Shown: positions 36,565 to 46,275 of the stretch, in pieces | Position numbering within the stretch: position 1 is the first letter of the stretch | How the letters are laid out: each line of letters opens with the position of its first letter | Origin: Microscillaceae bacterium | GTDB taxonomy: Bacteria > Bacteroidota > Bacteroidia > Cytophagales > Microscillaceae | Reading direction: 5' to 3' | Length of the DNA: 64,000 bases | Assembly (NCBI GenBank): GCA_025054775.1 | Contig: JANWZA010000037.1 | Coordinates: 23,073-87,072 of the forward strand | Translations under genes and position numbers: made by a program | The notes under the pieces: model-generated | Told to the model about the DNA's origin: nothing | What the model saw: the letters and a program-made list of their open reading frames with translations, nothing else | The model's database searches: none

Positions 36565-39500
36565 GTGAAAATTAAAGAACTTATACAACTCTACCAGCGT
36601 GATAGTCTAACGCAAACCGTTGGTAAATATCTACAAAGCCCACAGCCTGAGGTATTGCACCTGAAAGGCTTAGTAGGAAGTTTAGATGCTATCGTAGTTG
36701 CTGCTCTTATACATAGCGAACACGCTACTCAAAAAGAGCAACGAATCCACTTGTTCGTTATGAGTAATAAAGACGAGGCATATTACTTCTATAACGATTT
36801 GCAAAATTTACTTCCTGACAAAAAAATTTTCATTTTTCCTACCTCTTACAAGCGACCTTACTGTTATGAAGAGATTGAAAATGCTAACGTATTGCAACGT
36901 GCTGAAGTACTGGGGGTTATTTCTCAGGCTACCAAAAACAACGAGCAGATACTTATTGTTTCTTACCCTGAAGCCGTTATTGAAAAGGTTATCAACAGAA
37001 AATCATTAGTAGAAAACACCTTCACAGCAAGAGTAGGCGAAAAGGTAGATATCGAATTTCTAACCGATTTGCTGTTAAGCTATGATTTCAAGAAAGTGGA
37101 TTTTGTGTATGAAGCAGGTGAGTTTGCAGTACGCGGTGGAATTATAGATATCTATTCCTTTGCTTACGAATTACCTTATCGTATTGAATTATTCGGTGAT
37201 GAAATTGAAAGCATACGTATTTTTGACCCTAAAAATCAACTTTCAATAGAGAAAGCCCCCTATCTTATCATTTTACCTAATGTACATACGCGCCTAACAC
37301 AGGCAGTAAGAGAGGCTTTTTTGGATTTTATCCCTAAAAATACGCGAATTTGGTGTAAAAATATTGCTAACTTACTGGAAATTACTGAAAAAACTTATCA
37401 AAAAGCCGAACAGAGTTTTCAGGAAATTACCCAAGCTACAGATATACAATTAGTCAAAAATCCTGAACTCTTGTTTGAAACACGCAAAACTTTTGAGCAA
37501 AAACTTTCTACTTTATTTCGCATTGAGTTTGGCAAACATTTCTATTACTCAAGCACTTACACCATTCAATTTGAAGCAACTTCCCAACCCTCTTTCCTTA
37601 AAAAATTTGATCTCTTGGTAGAAAACTTACAGGAGTATCAGCATAAAGGATACCTCAATATCATTACGGCTGAATCCTTTAAGCAAATTGAACGCTTGCG
37701 TACTATCTTTGATGAATTAAACGCTGACTTGCAGTTCCAATCCGTAGCTATCGGCTTGCGTGAAGGATTTATCGACCATTTGCAAAAAGTTGTCTGTTAT
37801 ACTGACCACCAAATCTTTGAGCGATACTACCGATACAGAGTAAAAGAAAAATATTCTCGCTCTAAAGCTTTAACAATCAAAGAATTACAAAGTTTACAAG
37901 TAGGTGATTTCGTAACCCATATTGACTATGGCATAGGCAGATTTGCAGGATTAGAAAAAATTGAAATAAACGGCAAAATGCAAGAGGTAATACGCTTGGT
38001 ATATCGTGATGATGATTTGCTCTACGTAAACCTCCATGCTTTGCACAAGATTTCTAAATATTCCAGCAAAGATGGTAAGCCACCAAATATTCACAAATTA
38101 GGATCCCCTGAATGGGAAACTAAGAAAAGTAGAGTCAAACGACGCATCCAAGAAATTGCTCGCGAATTGATAGAACTATATGCTAAACGAAAAATCTCCA
38201 AAGGATATGCCTTTAGCAAAGACAGCTTCCTGCAAGCTGAATTAGAGTCAAGTTTTTTGTATGAAGATACTCCTGACCAAGCCGCCGCTACTGCTGCAGT
38301 AAAGGCAGACATGGAAAAGCCCTATCCTATGGATAGATTGATTTGTGGGGATGTAGGTTTTGGTAAAACAGAGATAGCTATACGTGCCGCTTTCAAAGCA
38401 GTATGTGATAATAAACAAGTAGCGGTGCTTGTGCCAACTACAATTTTAGCAATGCAACATTACAAAACCTTTAAGGAGCGATTAGCGAATTTTCCTTGCA
38501 AAGTAGAATATATTAACCGCTTCAAAACCGCACAACAAATTCGCGAAACCTTGCAAAGAGTACGTACGGGTGAGACAAATATTCTAATCGGAACGCATAG
38601 AATGGTTGCCAAAGATGTGGTTTTCAAGGATTTAGGATTAGTAATTATTGATGAAGAGCAAAAATTTGGCGTCAGAGTAAAAGATAAATTAAAAGAAATT
38701 AAGCCAAACGTAGATGTACTTACACTTACAGCTACCCCCATTCCACGCACTCTACAATTTTCTCTTATGGGGGCAAGGGATTTATCAATTATTACTACAC
38801 CACCACCTAATCGTCAGCCCGTAACTACGGAACTTCACGTATTTGATGAAGAAATTATTCGTGATGCTATTAGCTACGAACTTAAACGAGGAGGGCAGGT
38901 ATTTTTTGTACATAATCGCGTTTCGGATATTGAATCCATAGCAAATATCGTTTTCAAACTTGTCCCTGATGCGCGCATCGGCATTGCTCATGGGCAAATG
39001 GAAGGGCAAAAACTAGAAAAAGTAATGCTCAAATTTATTGAGGGAGAGTATGACGTATTAGTAACTACCAATATCATAGAATCAGGGCTGGACATTCCTA
39101 ACGCTAATACCATTATCATAAACCAGGCTCATACGTTTGGGCTAGCCGATTTGCACCAAATGCGTGGGCGCGTGGGACGCTCCAATCGTAAAGCCTACTG
39201 CTATTTGCTTGCACCTGCTCATGCCTTGCTTGGTACTGATGCAAGTAAACGTTTGGCAGCATTAGAGGAATTCTCTGAATTAGGGGATGGTTTCAAAATT
39301 GCCATGCGTGATCTGGATATTCGCGGAGCAGGAAACCTCTTGGGAGCAGAACAAAGCGGCTTTATTAACGATTTAGGCTTTGAAACTTACCATAAGATTT
39401 TAGATGAAGCTATTAGCGAACTCAAAGAAAAAGACTTCCGGGAACTCTTTTTTGGAGACGAAACGCAAACGCTTGTGAATATCGCAAATCAAATAAGCCC

Positions 39501-39966
39501 TGACTGTAATATTGAAACTGACCTAGAAATGCTCATTCCTGAAACATATATTAGTAGCATTTCTGAACGGCTTAGCCTGTATTCCAAATTAGATAACATA
39601 CAAGACGAGGAAGGCTTACAACAATTTTGCCAAAATTTGGAAGATAGATTCGGTAAACCTCCTGCCTCAGTACACACTCTAATTGAAACTGTAAGACTAA
39701 GATGGGAAGCAAAAAAGCTTGGTTTTGAGCGGCTTACACTCAAAAATAACACCCTGAGAGGCTATTTTGTTAATAAAGACGAGTACTTCTCTTCAGATAC
39801 TTTTGGCAAAGTTTTACAATTTGTTCAGCAAAATCCTAAAAAAGCCGCTCTTAAAGAAGTAAACGGAAAACCCCTGATAATTTTTCAAAATATTACGGAA
39901 ATTCAGCAAGCAGTTAGCTTACTTAAAGAAATAACTGAAACCAGTAAGCAAGTTGTATTGCATTGA
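36565..39966 (+). CDS. mfd: Transcription-repair coupling factor
   Basis: ATP-driven translocase that removes RNA polymerase stalled at DNA damage and recruits the UvrABC system; 1133 residues from a GTG start, typical length. The order is: UvrB-homology N-terminal region with REGG-like AVRGGIIDIYSF, the RNA-polymerase-interaction domain starting LQVGDFVTHIDYGIGRFAGL, the helicase with Walker A GDVGFGKTEIA, DEEQ-type box IIDEEQKFG, TATPIPRTL, and QMRGRVGRS, then the C-terminal TRCF domain. It is monocistronic and convergent with the TPR gene. Confidence 0.96.
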   Translation: MKIKELIQLYQRDSLTQTVGKYLQSPQPEVLHLKGLVGSLDAIVVAALIHSEHATQKEQRIHLFVMSNKDEAYYFYNDLQNLLPDKKIFIFPTSYKRPYCYEEIENANVLQRAEVLGVISQATKNNEQILIVSYPEAVIEKVINRKSLVENTFTARVGEKVDIEFLTDLLLSYDFKKVDFVYEAGEFAVRGGIIDIYSFAYELPYRIELFGDEIESIRIFDPKNQLSIEKAPYLIILPNVHTRLTQAVREAFLDFIPKNTRIWCKNIANLLEITEKTYQKAEQSFQEITQATDIQLVKNPELLFETRKTFEQKLSTLFRIEFGKHFYYSSTYTIQFEATSQPSFLKKFDLLVENLQEYQHKGYLNIITAESFKQIERLRTIFDELNADLQFQSVAIGLREGFIDHLQKVVCYTDHQIFERYYRYRVKEKYSRSKALTIKELQSLQVGDFVTHIDYGIGRFAGLEKIEINGKMQEVIRLVYRDDDLLYVNLHALHKISKYSSKDGKPPNIHKLGSPEWETKKSRVKRRIQEIARELIELYAKRKISKGYAFSKDSFLQAELESSFLYEDTPDQAAATAAVKADMEKPYPMDRLICGDVGFGKTEIAIRAAFKAVCDNKQVAVLVPTTILAMQHYKTFKERLANFPCKVEYINRFKTAQQIRETLQRVRTGETNILIGTHRMVAKDVVFKDLGLVIIDEEQKFGVRVKDKLKEIKPNVDVLTLTATPIPRTLQFSLMGARDLSIITTPPPNRQPVTTELHVFDEEIIRDAISYELKRGGQVFFVHNRVSDIESIANIVFKLVPDARIGIAHGQMEGQKLEKVMLKFIEGEYDVLVTTNIIESGLDIPNANTIIINQAHTFGLADLHQMRGRVGRSNRKAYCYLLAPAHALLGTDASKRLAALEEFSELGDGFKIAMRDLDIRGAGNLLGAEQSGFINDLGFETYHKILDEAISELKEKDFRELFFGDETQTLVNIANQISPDCNIETDLEMLIPETYISSISERLSLYSKLDNIQDEEGLQQFCQNLEDRFGKPPASVHTLIETVRLRWEAKKLGFERLTLKNNTLRGYFVNKDEYFSSDTFGKVLQFVQQNPKKAALKEVNGKPLIIFQNITEIQQAVSLLKEITETSKQVVLH

Positions 39967-39980
39967 ACAATAAGGTAAAT

Positions 39981-40024
39981 CAATGGCAAATTCCTTTGGG
40001 TGCAAGGGCAGATGGTTTGCATTG
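39981..40024. terminator. Possible hairpin between mfd and the TPR gene
   Basis: Imperfect stem CAATGGCAAA / TTTGCATTG (one bulged base) enclosing a smaller CCTT/AAGG hairpin, placed between convergent genes. No strong T-run is seen on either side, so termination is only likely by position. Confidence 0.35.
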
Positions 40025-40042
40025 GTAAGAGTTGAATATTTT

Positions 40043-43000
40043 TTAAGGTGTTTTTGCCATTCTTTTTTCTAAAAGTCGTTTTTTAGCTTGTTCGTAAATT
40101 TCTACGGCTTTGTCAAAATCCTCTTTGGTAGTGAGTTCTTGTAAGCGGTTCATAGCATCATCTCCATAGTAATCTAAACCTATTTCTAAAGCTTGCAAAG
40201 CGTATTGCTTAATAATGGGTATAGAAAAGGGATTAAGCCTCACCCCTTCAACCAAAAAATGATAGGCTTTGTCAGCATCTTTTTTGTAGTTTTGATAAAA
40301 ACGTGCTACATTCAAAATAGCTAATTCATTGTAAGGTGTGGTTTGTACGGCTTGCAGATAATACTTCTCTGCCTCAATCATATCGTTTTTGGCTTCAAAG
40401 GCTAAGGCTTTGAGATAGTTTTTTTGCGAATTATATGGAAAAGTAAAAACTAATTTATCAATCTCTGCCAAAAGTTTGTCGGGTTCGTTCTGGGCTAAAA
40501 GTAAGCGGCAGTATATCAAATTTACTTCTGATTGAATGAACGGCTGTGCAGTAGGACTTGGGACTAATGTTTCATATAATTTTTGAGCTTCTAAGGTTTG
40601 ATTTTTTGCCAAAAAAATATCGGCTATAAGCACTTTTGCCCAATTCTTAAAATTTACATCTTGTATTGTTTCAGCAAGGTCAAGTAGTTTTTGGGTGTCT
40701 GCTTTTAAGCGTTTATACCGAATAAAATTGTATTTTTCCCAATCGGTTTCTGGGGTTTTTTCTTCAGAGAGAATAGGTAAAATTCGTTTCGCAAAATCTT
40801 GAATACTTTTATTCTTTGCCTGCAAGAGTTCTTTCCATGTATCTTGGGCAAGTGGAATATCATTGATTTCAGACAGGGCTATAGCTTTGTAAAACAGGGC
40901 ATTAGAATTGCCTAGTTCTAAGGCTTTCTCTAAATAGGGAATAGCCAGCACATCGGCATTTTGTTGCATGAGCCAAAAAGAAATGACGGTATTGTAATAA
41001 CTTTCAGATTTCATGACAGGCATAGCGGCTAAAAGCTTTATGCCTTCGGTAGTATTTCCACTAAAATATAGGTAATTTGCCTTTATGAAATTAAGACTAT
41101 ATGCAAAATTGCGGTCTTTGTCTATTTTTTCAAAATGAGCTAAAAGCATTTCGGCAGTTTTATCTTTTTTGCCTAATTTGTTTAGAGTGTAATTATGCAC
41201 TAGGGCAAGTCCTATTTCATTATTAGGAAGGTTAGACAAAAGTTTCTCTATTTGCGAAATTTCAGGAAAATCGGCTTGGTAAGCGTTATAAAGTGCTATT
41301 TGATTGACAAGAGCCACTAAATTGTCAGTTTTCGCAAGGTCTTTGGGTTTAAGAATTTCCTCTAATTTAATGTTTTTGGTAGGATTTTTTGCTAATAAAG
41401 CCCACATATTATTCTGAATAGTTGGCTCATTTTTAGCTATTTTTTCTGCTTTTTCCAAATAGGCAAATGCCGAGTCAAGGGCTTTGTTTTTAGCATGAAG
41501 CAAAGCTAGATTGTTGAGCATAGCCCAACTTTTAGGGAAACTTTTTAAGCCTTCTTGCAAGTTACTTAGAGCCTCGTAGAAGAGGTTTCGTTCATCATAT
41601 AACTTACTGATTTTCAAAAAAGTATGTTCTACATTTTGGCGTTTTACGGCTTCTAATAAGTAAAGCATCATGTTTTTGTAGTCTTTTTGTTGCTCTGCTA
41701 AAAGGGAAAGAGCATAGTTAGCTTTGTGGTTGTAGTAGTCATTTGCTTTGCTAATTTCGTAATATTTCTGGGCTAGTAGCACGTCTTTATTTTGCAAAGT
41801 AGCATCGGCTAAAAGGTTGTAATAGCCTGCCACGGTTTGGTAATAAGTGTATTGGTTAATAGAAAGATACAAGATAAAGGTCAACCCAAAGCCAAAGTAT
41901 CGCACAGTCCAAAAAGCTAATACTTTGCCTTGGTATAGGAGGTCTAACACCTTGTAATTCAATTTGATCATTTGCCCAAAGTTTATAAGCACATATATAT
42001 AGAAGCCCACACCAAAGCCTAAGAAACTAAACAGAATCATATCATTTAGGGCATCAAGCATGGCATCATTAGCAAGGGCGAAATGGTAGGCCATGGTAGC
42101 TGTAGTAAGTACTGCCCCTGCCAAGTAAAAGTATGCACCTTGCGGAGCGAAAGGCATAATATTTTCTATCAATACGCTTCGCTTATGATAGCCCCATATG
42201 CCTAAAACAACTGCCACGAGATAGAACCAGAAGGTATCAATATATGTAATGTTTCCTTCCCAATAACCATTTTGTTTTAAGTAAATTAATCCTAAATTTG
42301 CCAAATAAATGAGTACAGCAATAGTAAAATGTACTAAATTGTGTGGCCCACTATCCGCACTATACTTTTGTACAAGTGTGAGCAGAGCCAATGGTATTTC
42401 ATGAGCTACTATTGTAATAAATACAAAGCTAATGAGTAAAGGAATTGCAGAACCGAAATTAACCAAAGCCCAAGTAGGCTCTTTGATACGTGAGGTGAGA
42501 AAAAATAATAATACACAACCTAGAGTTATTAAAGCAAAAATAGCCAAGCGATTGAAGAACTGCGTTTCGTGCCTTCGTATTTGGAAATAAAAACTCACAG
42601 GCAAAAAGGCTAAAATAATAACTATAGTTCCTGCATAAAGATGAACATTTTTGAGTAAGCCTAAATAATCTAGCCGAAGTTGTGATATAAAGAAAACAAA
42701 CAAAGTCATACTAGCGGCATACCAAACAATGCCTAATGTAGAGGCAATGGTGAGCAATACTATCAGAACTACTACAAGAAAAATACCTAATATAAAAGGA
42801 GGGTAATAAGCAAGGCTAAATGCCTGAGGCTCAAAGCGTTCTTCTACGATAAAGTTTTCGCCTTCAATGCTTAATTCAAAAATACCTTTGTTAAATTTAT
42901 GCCAAGTAAGGATATGACTATTTACATTCGTTTGCTTGTCAATAGGATAAATACGGGCTTGTGCGGTAAAATATTCTATCACAAACCAAATTATAGACAA

Positions 43001-43078
43001 AGCAAACAAACCAAGCAAAAAGAGATAAAACAAGCGATATTTTCTCTGCCAAGTGTTCCAAAAGAATAAGGTATTCAT
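40043..43078 (-). CDS. Large membrane protein with TPR repeats
   Basis: A 1011-residue protein. Residues 1-420 hold about 11 predicted membrane helices, with a first periplasmic loop of about 55 residues. The rest is a chain of tetratricopeptide repeats (for example YYNLLADATLQNKDVLLAQK, ALEKALELGN and AFEAKNDMIEAEKYYLQAV) ending in a basic tail. The layout resembles O-antigen-ligase-like/TPR fusions in architecture only; I see no ligase motif. It is probably an inner-membrane scaffold whose TPR part binds partners; which side they face is not determined. It has its own -7 element at 43155 and is convergent with mfd. Confidence 0.85.
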   Translation of the reverse strand: MNTLFFWNTWQRKYRLFYLFLLGLFALSIIWFVIEYFTAQARIYPIDKQTNVNSHILTWHKFNKGIFELSIEGENFIVEERFEPQAFSLAYYPPFILGIFLVVVLIVLLTIASTLGIVWYAASMTLFVFFISQLRLDYLGLLKNVHLYAGTIVIILAFLPVSFYFQIRRHETQFFNRLAIFALITLGCVLLFFLTSRIKEPTWALVNFGSAIPLLISFVFITIVAHEIPLALLTLVQKYSADSGPHNLVHFTIAVLIYLANLGLIYLKQNGYWEGNITYIDTFWFYLVAVVLGIWGYHKRSVLIENIMPFAPQGAYFYLAGAVLTTATMAYHFALANDAMLDALNDMILFSFLGFGVGFYIYVLINFGQMIKLNYKVLDLLYQGKVLAFWTVRYFGFGLTFILYLSINQYTYYQTVAGYYNLLADATLQNKDVLLAQKYYEISKANDYYNHKANYALSLLAEQQKDYKNMMLYLLEAVKRQNVEHTFLKISKLYDERNLFYEALSNLQEGLKSFPKSWAMLNNLALLHAKNKALDSAFAYLEKAEKIAKNEPTIQNNMWALLAKNPTKNIKLEEILKPKDLAKTDNLVALVNQIALYNAYQADFPEISQIEKLLSNLPNNEIGLALVHNYTLNKLGKKDKTAEMLLAHFEKIDKDRNFAYSLNFIKANYLYFSGNTTEGIKLLAAMPVMKSESYYNTVISFWLMQQNADVLAIPYLEKALELGNSNALFYKAIALSEINDIPLAQDTWKELLQAKNKSIQDFAKRILPILSEEKTPETDWEKYNFIRYKRLKADTQKLLDLAETIQDVNFKNWAKVLIADIFLAKNQTLEAQKLYETLVPSPTAQPFIQSEVNLIYCRLLLAQNEPDKLLAEIDKLVFTFPYNSQKNYLKALAFEAKNDMIEAEKYYLQAVQTTPYNELAILNVARFYQNYKKDADKAYHFLVEGVRLNPFSIPIIKQYALQALEIGLDYYGDDAMNRLQELTTKEDFDKAVEIYEQAKKRLLEKRMAKTP

Positions 43079-43154
43079 AGCGGCGTTGGGTGTTCAAAAT
43101 CAAATATCTAACCTATGCAATTTAGAAATGAATAGGTTGAGCAAAATGAAAATA

Positions 43155-43162
43155 CAAAAGTA
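43155..43162 (-). promoter_or_regulatory. -7 element of the membrane TPR gene
   Basis: TACTTTTG on the minus strand (CAAAAGTA on the plus strand), 76 bases before the start at 43078. No -33 element at consensus distance was found. Confidence 0.45.
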
Positions 43163-43284
43163 TTATTTTTTGAGCTATTTGGAGAGTTTAGATTAGGGTT
43201 TACCTAAAAAACCTTCTATTTTTGAAACAAAATTTACCATTTTTGTTTTATAGATATAGTTTGTTCGCTTCTCTTTACTAGGTT

Positions 43285-43392
43285 ATGAGTCTTTATGTAG
43301 CTATTTTAATTGTGTTTTTGAGCATGGTTTTTCCTGCCGTAGGGTACTATCTGGACTGGAGAACTCATCAAAAAAATAAGCGAAAGTCTTAA
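43285..43392 (+). CDS. Small single-helix membrane peptide upstream of dxr
   Basis: A 35-residue reading frame, ATG at 43285 to TAA at 43392. It encodes one hydrophobic helix (LYVAILIVFLSMVFPAVGYY) followed by a polar, strongly basic end (LDWRTHQKNKRKS), which suggests the N terminus outside and the C terminus in the cytosol. It ends 33 bases before the dxr GTG start on the same strand. The helix plus positive tail is the usual look of real small membrane proteins, but no homology could be tested here, and a chance frame is possible. Confidence 0.5.
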   Translation: MSLYVAILIVFLSMVFPAVGYYLDWRTHQKNKRKS

Positions 43393-43425
43393 TTTTAGTC
43401 TGTTTTTATTTCTTAGTTTTTTTGT

Positions 43426-44589
43426 GTGAAAAGAATTGCTTTATTAGGGTCTACGGGTTCGATTGGAAGGCAAACCTTGGAAGTGGTAGCCTCGCAACCT
43501 GACAAATTTGAGGTAGTTGTACTTACGGCTCAAAGTAATGTAAACTTACTTATTGAGCAAGCCCTTGCCTTTAGGCCTAAGTATGTTGTTATTGGGCAAG
43601 AAAACTTGTATGCACAAGTAAAAGAGGTACTAAACAACCAAAATATACACGTGTTAGCAGGGCAAGAGGCACTTTGCGAGGTAGTGCAAATTCCCGAAGT
43701 AGAAATTGTACTAACTGCACTCGTGGGCTATGCAGGGCTGAAACCTACGCTTAAAGCAATTACAGCAGGCAAACATATTGCTTTGGCCAATAAAGAAACC
43801 TTAGTAGTGGCAGGTGATTTAATTACAAATTTGCTTAAAAAGCACAAAGTACAACTTTATCCTGTAGACTCTGAACATTCGGCTATTTTTCAGTGCTTGG
43901 TAGGTGAGGAGAATAATCCGATAGAAAAAATTATTCTTACAGCTTCAGGGGGACCCTTCCGAGGAAAAACCAAACAAGAACTAGCTCATGTAACCAAAGC
44001 TCAAGCCCTTAAACACCCTAACTGGAGCATGGGGGCTAAAATTACGATAGACTCCGCCTCACTCATGAACAAAGGGCTAGAGGTAATTGAAGCAAAGTGG
44101 TTATTTAACTTGCAACCCGAACAAATTGAAGTAATTGTTCACCCACAATCAATTATTCATTCTATTGTGCAATTTGAAGATGGCTCTATGAAAGCTCAAA
44201 TGGGCTTACCTGATATGAAGCTACCCATTCAATATGCTTTGAGCTATCCTGAACGCTACCGCACCACTTTCCCAAGGTTTGATTTTGGGAAATATCCTGC
44301 TCTCACTTTTGAACAACCTGACACAGAGACTTTTCGTAACCTTGCTCTTGCTTTTGAGGCCTTAAAACAAGGTGGGAATATGCCTTGCATCCTTAATGCC
44401 GCTAACGAGGTTGCTGTACAAGCCTTTTTGGAAGATAAAATTAGTTTTTTGGAAATGCCTGATTTGATTGAACAATGTATGCAAGCACTGCCCTACATTG
44501 CTCAACCAAGTTATGAAGATTATGTAAATTCTGACGAGCAGGCACGCCGAATGATGCAGGAACTCTTTATGAAACCCGTAAAATTTTGA
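43426..44589 (+). CDS. dxr: 1-deoxy-D-xylulose 5-phosphate reductoisomerase
   Basis: Second step of the MEP isoprenoid pathway: converts DXP to MEP with NADPH; 387 residues from a GTG start. Motifs are LLGSTGSIGRQTLEVV for NADPH binding, LANKETLVVAGDLI, PVDSEHSAIFQCL, LTASGGPFRG, MNKGLEVIEAKWLF, and HPQSIIHSIVQFEDGS. These give the metal- and substrate-binding residues expected. It follows the 35-residue membrane peptide by 33 bases and is convergent with the Fe-S oxidoreductase gene, 31 bases apart. No other MEP gene is nearby. Confidence 0.97.
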   Translation: MKRIALLGSTGSIGRQTLEVVASQPDKFEVVVLTAQSNVNLLIEQALAFRPKYVVIGQENLYAQVKEVLNNQNIHVLAGQEALCEVVQIPEVEIVLTALVGYAGLKPTLKAITAGKHIALANKETLVVAGDLITNLLKKHKVQLYPVDSEHSAIFQCLVGEENNPIEKIILTASGGPFRGKTKQELAHVTKAQALKHPNWSMGAKITIDSASLMNKGLEVIEAKWLFNLQPEQIEVIVHPQSIIHSIVQFEDGSMKAQMGLPDMKLPIQYALSYPERYRTTFPRFDFGKYPALTFEQPDTETFRNLALAFEALKQGGNMPCILNAANEVAVQAFLEDKISFLEMPDLIEQCMQALPYIAQPSYEDYVNSDEQARRMMQELFMKPVKF

Positions 44590-44620
44590 AAATTATAGAC
44601 TTTTTACTAATAAAACTTAA

Positions 44621-45943
44621 TTATACTTCTTGCAGCCAATTTGCCCTATCCGCAGTGGAGAACTTCCAAGGGGAAGCATTGTTTTCAATATTCTGAAACA
44701 TGACATTCCATTGAGCAGGTGTAGCTGCCTCCTCCATAGCAATATAATTTCGAATTTGCATAATTATATCCAATGGATTAATGTTTACAGGGCAGGCTTC
44801 TACGCAAGCATTGCAAGTAGTGCAAGCCAAAACCTCTTCTTTACTAATATATCTTTCACTATACAAGCTGTTGCCCATAGCTAAAGCCTCTTCTTTGGTT
44901 TTGCCTTGCTCTATGTACCTACCTACTTCGTCGGCACGATCGCGGGTATCCATCATAATTTTACGAGGAGATAACTTTTTGCCTGTTATGTTAGCAGGGC
45001 AACTTGCTGTGCATCTTCCACACTCAGTGCAGGAGTAAGCGTCCATGAGGTTTTTCCATGTGAGGTCATTCACATCTTTTGCACCAAATCTAGTTATTTC
45101 AGCAGGTTGCCCATCATCTTGAATAAGCCCCATGGCTAATTTTACTTCTTTGGTTATTACTTCCATGTTTTCAAATTTGCCTTTGGGGTTGAGGTTTGAA
45201 AAATAGGTATTAGGAAAAGCCATAAAGATATGCAAATGTTTAGAATAGGTTACATACAAAGCAAAGCCCATAATTCCTACAATATGAAACCACCAGCAAA
45301 AACGCTCAATGAATACCAATACCCCATTAGGTAAACTTTCAAACAAGGGGATAAGATTTCGGCTAAAAAAGAACGTCCCTGCTTTTACATAATGTTCATT
45401 GCCACGAAGTTGTAACACACCATCAGCTGCATTCATGCATAGGATAGCTACCATAAGAGCTATTTCCGTAAACAAGATGATATTAGCATCAAGCATAGGA
45501 AAACCCTTAAGTTCAGGTTTTTGGAAACGCTCTATTTTTAATACATTCCTACGCATTAAAAAAATAATACAAGCGATGATTACCCCTACGGCTAAAAGTT
45601 CAAAAAATCCGATTAAAAAAGTGTAAAAGCTACCTAAAAAAGGAGCAAATAGGCGATGCGAGCCTGTTATCCCATCAAGTAAAATTTCTAATACTTCAAT
45701 GTTGATAAGAATGAAACCTGCATAAATAATAAAATGCATTATTCCTACTAACGGATTACTAAACATCTTTTTTTGCCCAAAAGCAACAAGGAGCATGGCC
45801 TTCCAACGTGCCGAAGGATTATTATTAAGGTTGATGCTTCTACCTAATTGAATATTACCTGCCAAGCGACGCACTCGGCGACTAATGAGATAGCCTTCGC
45901 CTACCAAGAGCAATATAAATATAATTTGAGAGAAAATTTTCAT
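44621..45943 (-). CDS. Membrane Fe-S oxidoreductase (HdrC/NarI-like)
   Basis: A 440-residue protein. The N-terminal half has about five membrane helices, like the respiratory cytochrome-b-type subunits; the C-terminal half has two 4Fe-4S clusters, CTECGRCTASCP and CTTCNACVEACP, as in HdrC-type proteins. Such proteins pass electrons between the membrane and a CCG-domain partner (HdrB-like). No partner gene is adjacent: the downstream gene is convergent dxr and the upstream gene belongs to the epimerase operon. Its donor and acceptor are unknown. A -7 element lies 60 bases upstream. Confidence 0.88.
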   Translation of the reverse strand: MKIFSQIIFILLLVGEGYLISRRVRRLAGNIQLGRSINLNNNPSARWKAMLLVAFGQKKMFSNPLVGIMHFIIYAGFILINIEVLEILLDGITGSHRLFAPFLGSFYTFLIGFFELLAVGVIIACIIFLMRRNVLKIERFQKPELKGFPMLDANIILFTEIALMVAILCMNAADGVLQLRGNEHYVKAGTFFFSRNLIPLFESLPNGVLVFIERFCWWFHIVGIMGFALYVTYSKHLHIFMAFPNTYFSNLNPKGKFENMEVITKEVKLAMGLIQDDGQPAEITRFGAKDVNDLTWKNLMDAYSCTECGRCTASCPANITGKKLSPRKIMMDTRDRADEVGRYIEQGKTKEEALAMGNSLYSERYISKEEVLACTTCNACVEACPVNINPLDIIMQIRNYIAMEEAATPAQWNVMFQNIENNASPWKFSTADRANWLQEV

Positions 45944-46275
45944 ATCTTTTCGAGGTTGGTTTTTTTAGAAATGTTTTCAAAGCATATAGTGCCTGTAAAG
46001 CACAAAGTTACAACTATTTGTAAAAAAAATAGTTTTAGGGCTGAATCTTATTAATTTTAGAGAAGTTCTAAATAGTATTCAAATTGATGGAATATATGGA
46101 ATATCTCTTCATAAACCGAAAAATTAACCTTGAAAATCAAATAGCTATAATCTAAGATTTCTTGTATTAAGAAGGTAACTGGGTTATTTGTAGTATTTTG
46201 GGATAGCTTTAAAGGTCTTTACTTACCATAACATTAGATAGAAGTTCTGACAAGAATAAAAAAACTTTTAGAAAG
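45944..46275. other. Gene-free stretch with promoter for the Fe-S oxidoreductase
   Basis: A minus-strand TAACTTTG (plus 46003-46010) fits a -7 element for the oxidoreductase. Just beyond it is an AT-rich 8-base inverted repeat AACTATTT / AAATAGTT (46012-46034). The rest holds nothing I can identify, and no reading frame with coding character. Confidence 0.5.
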
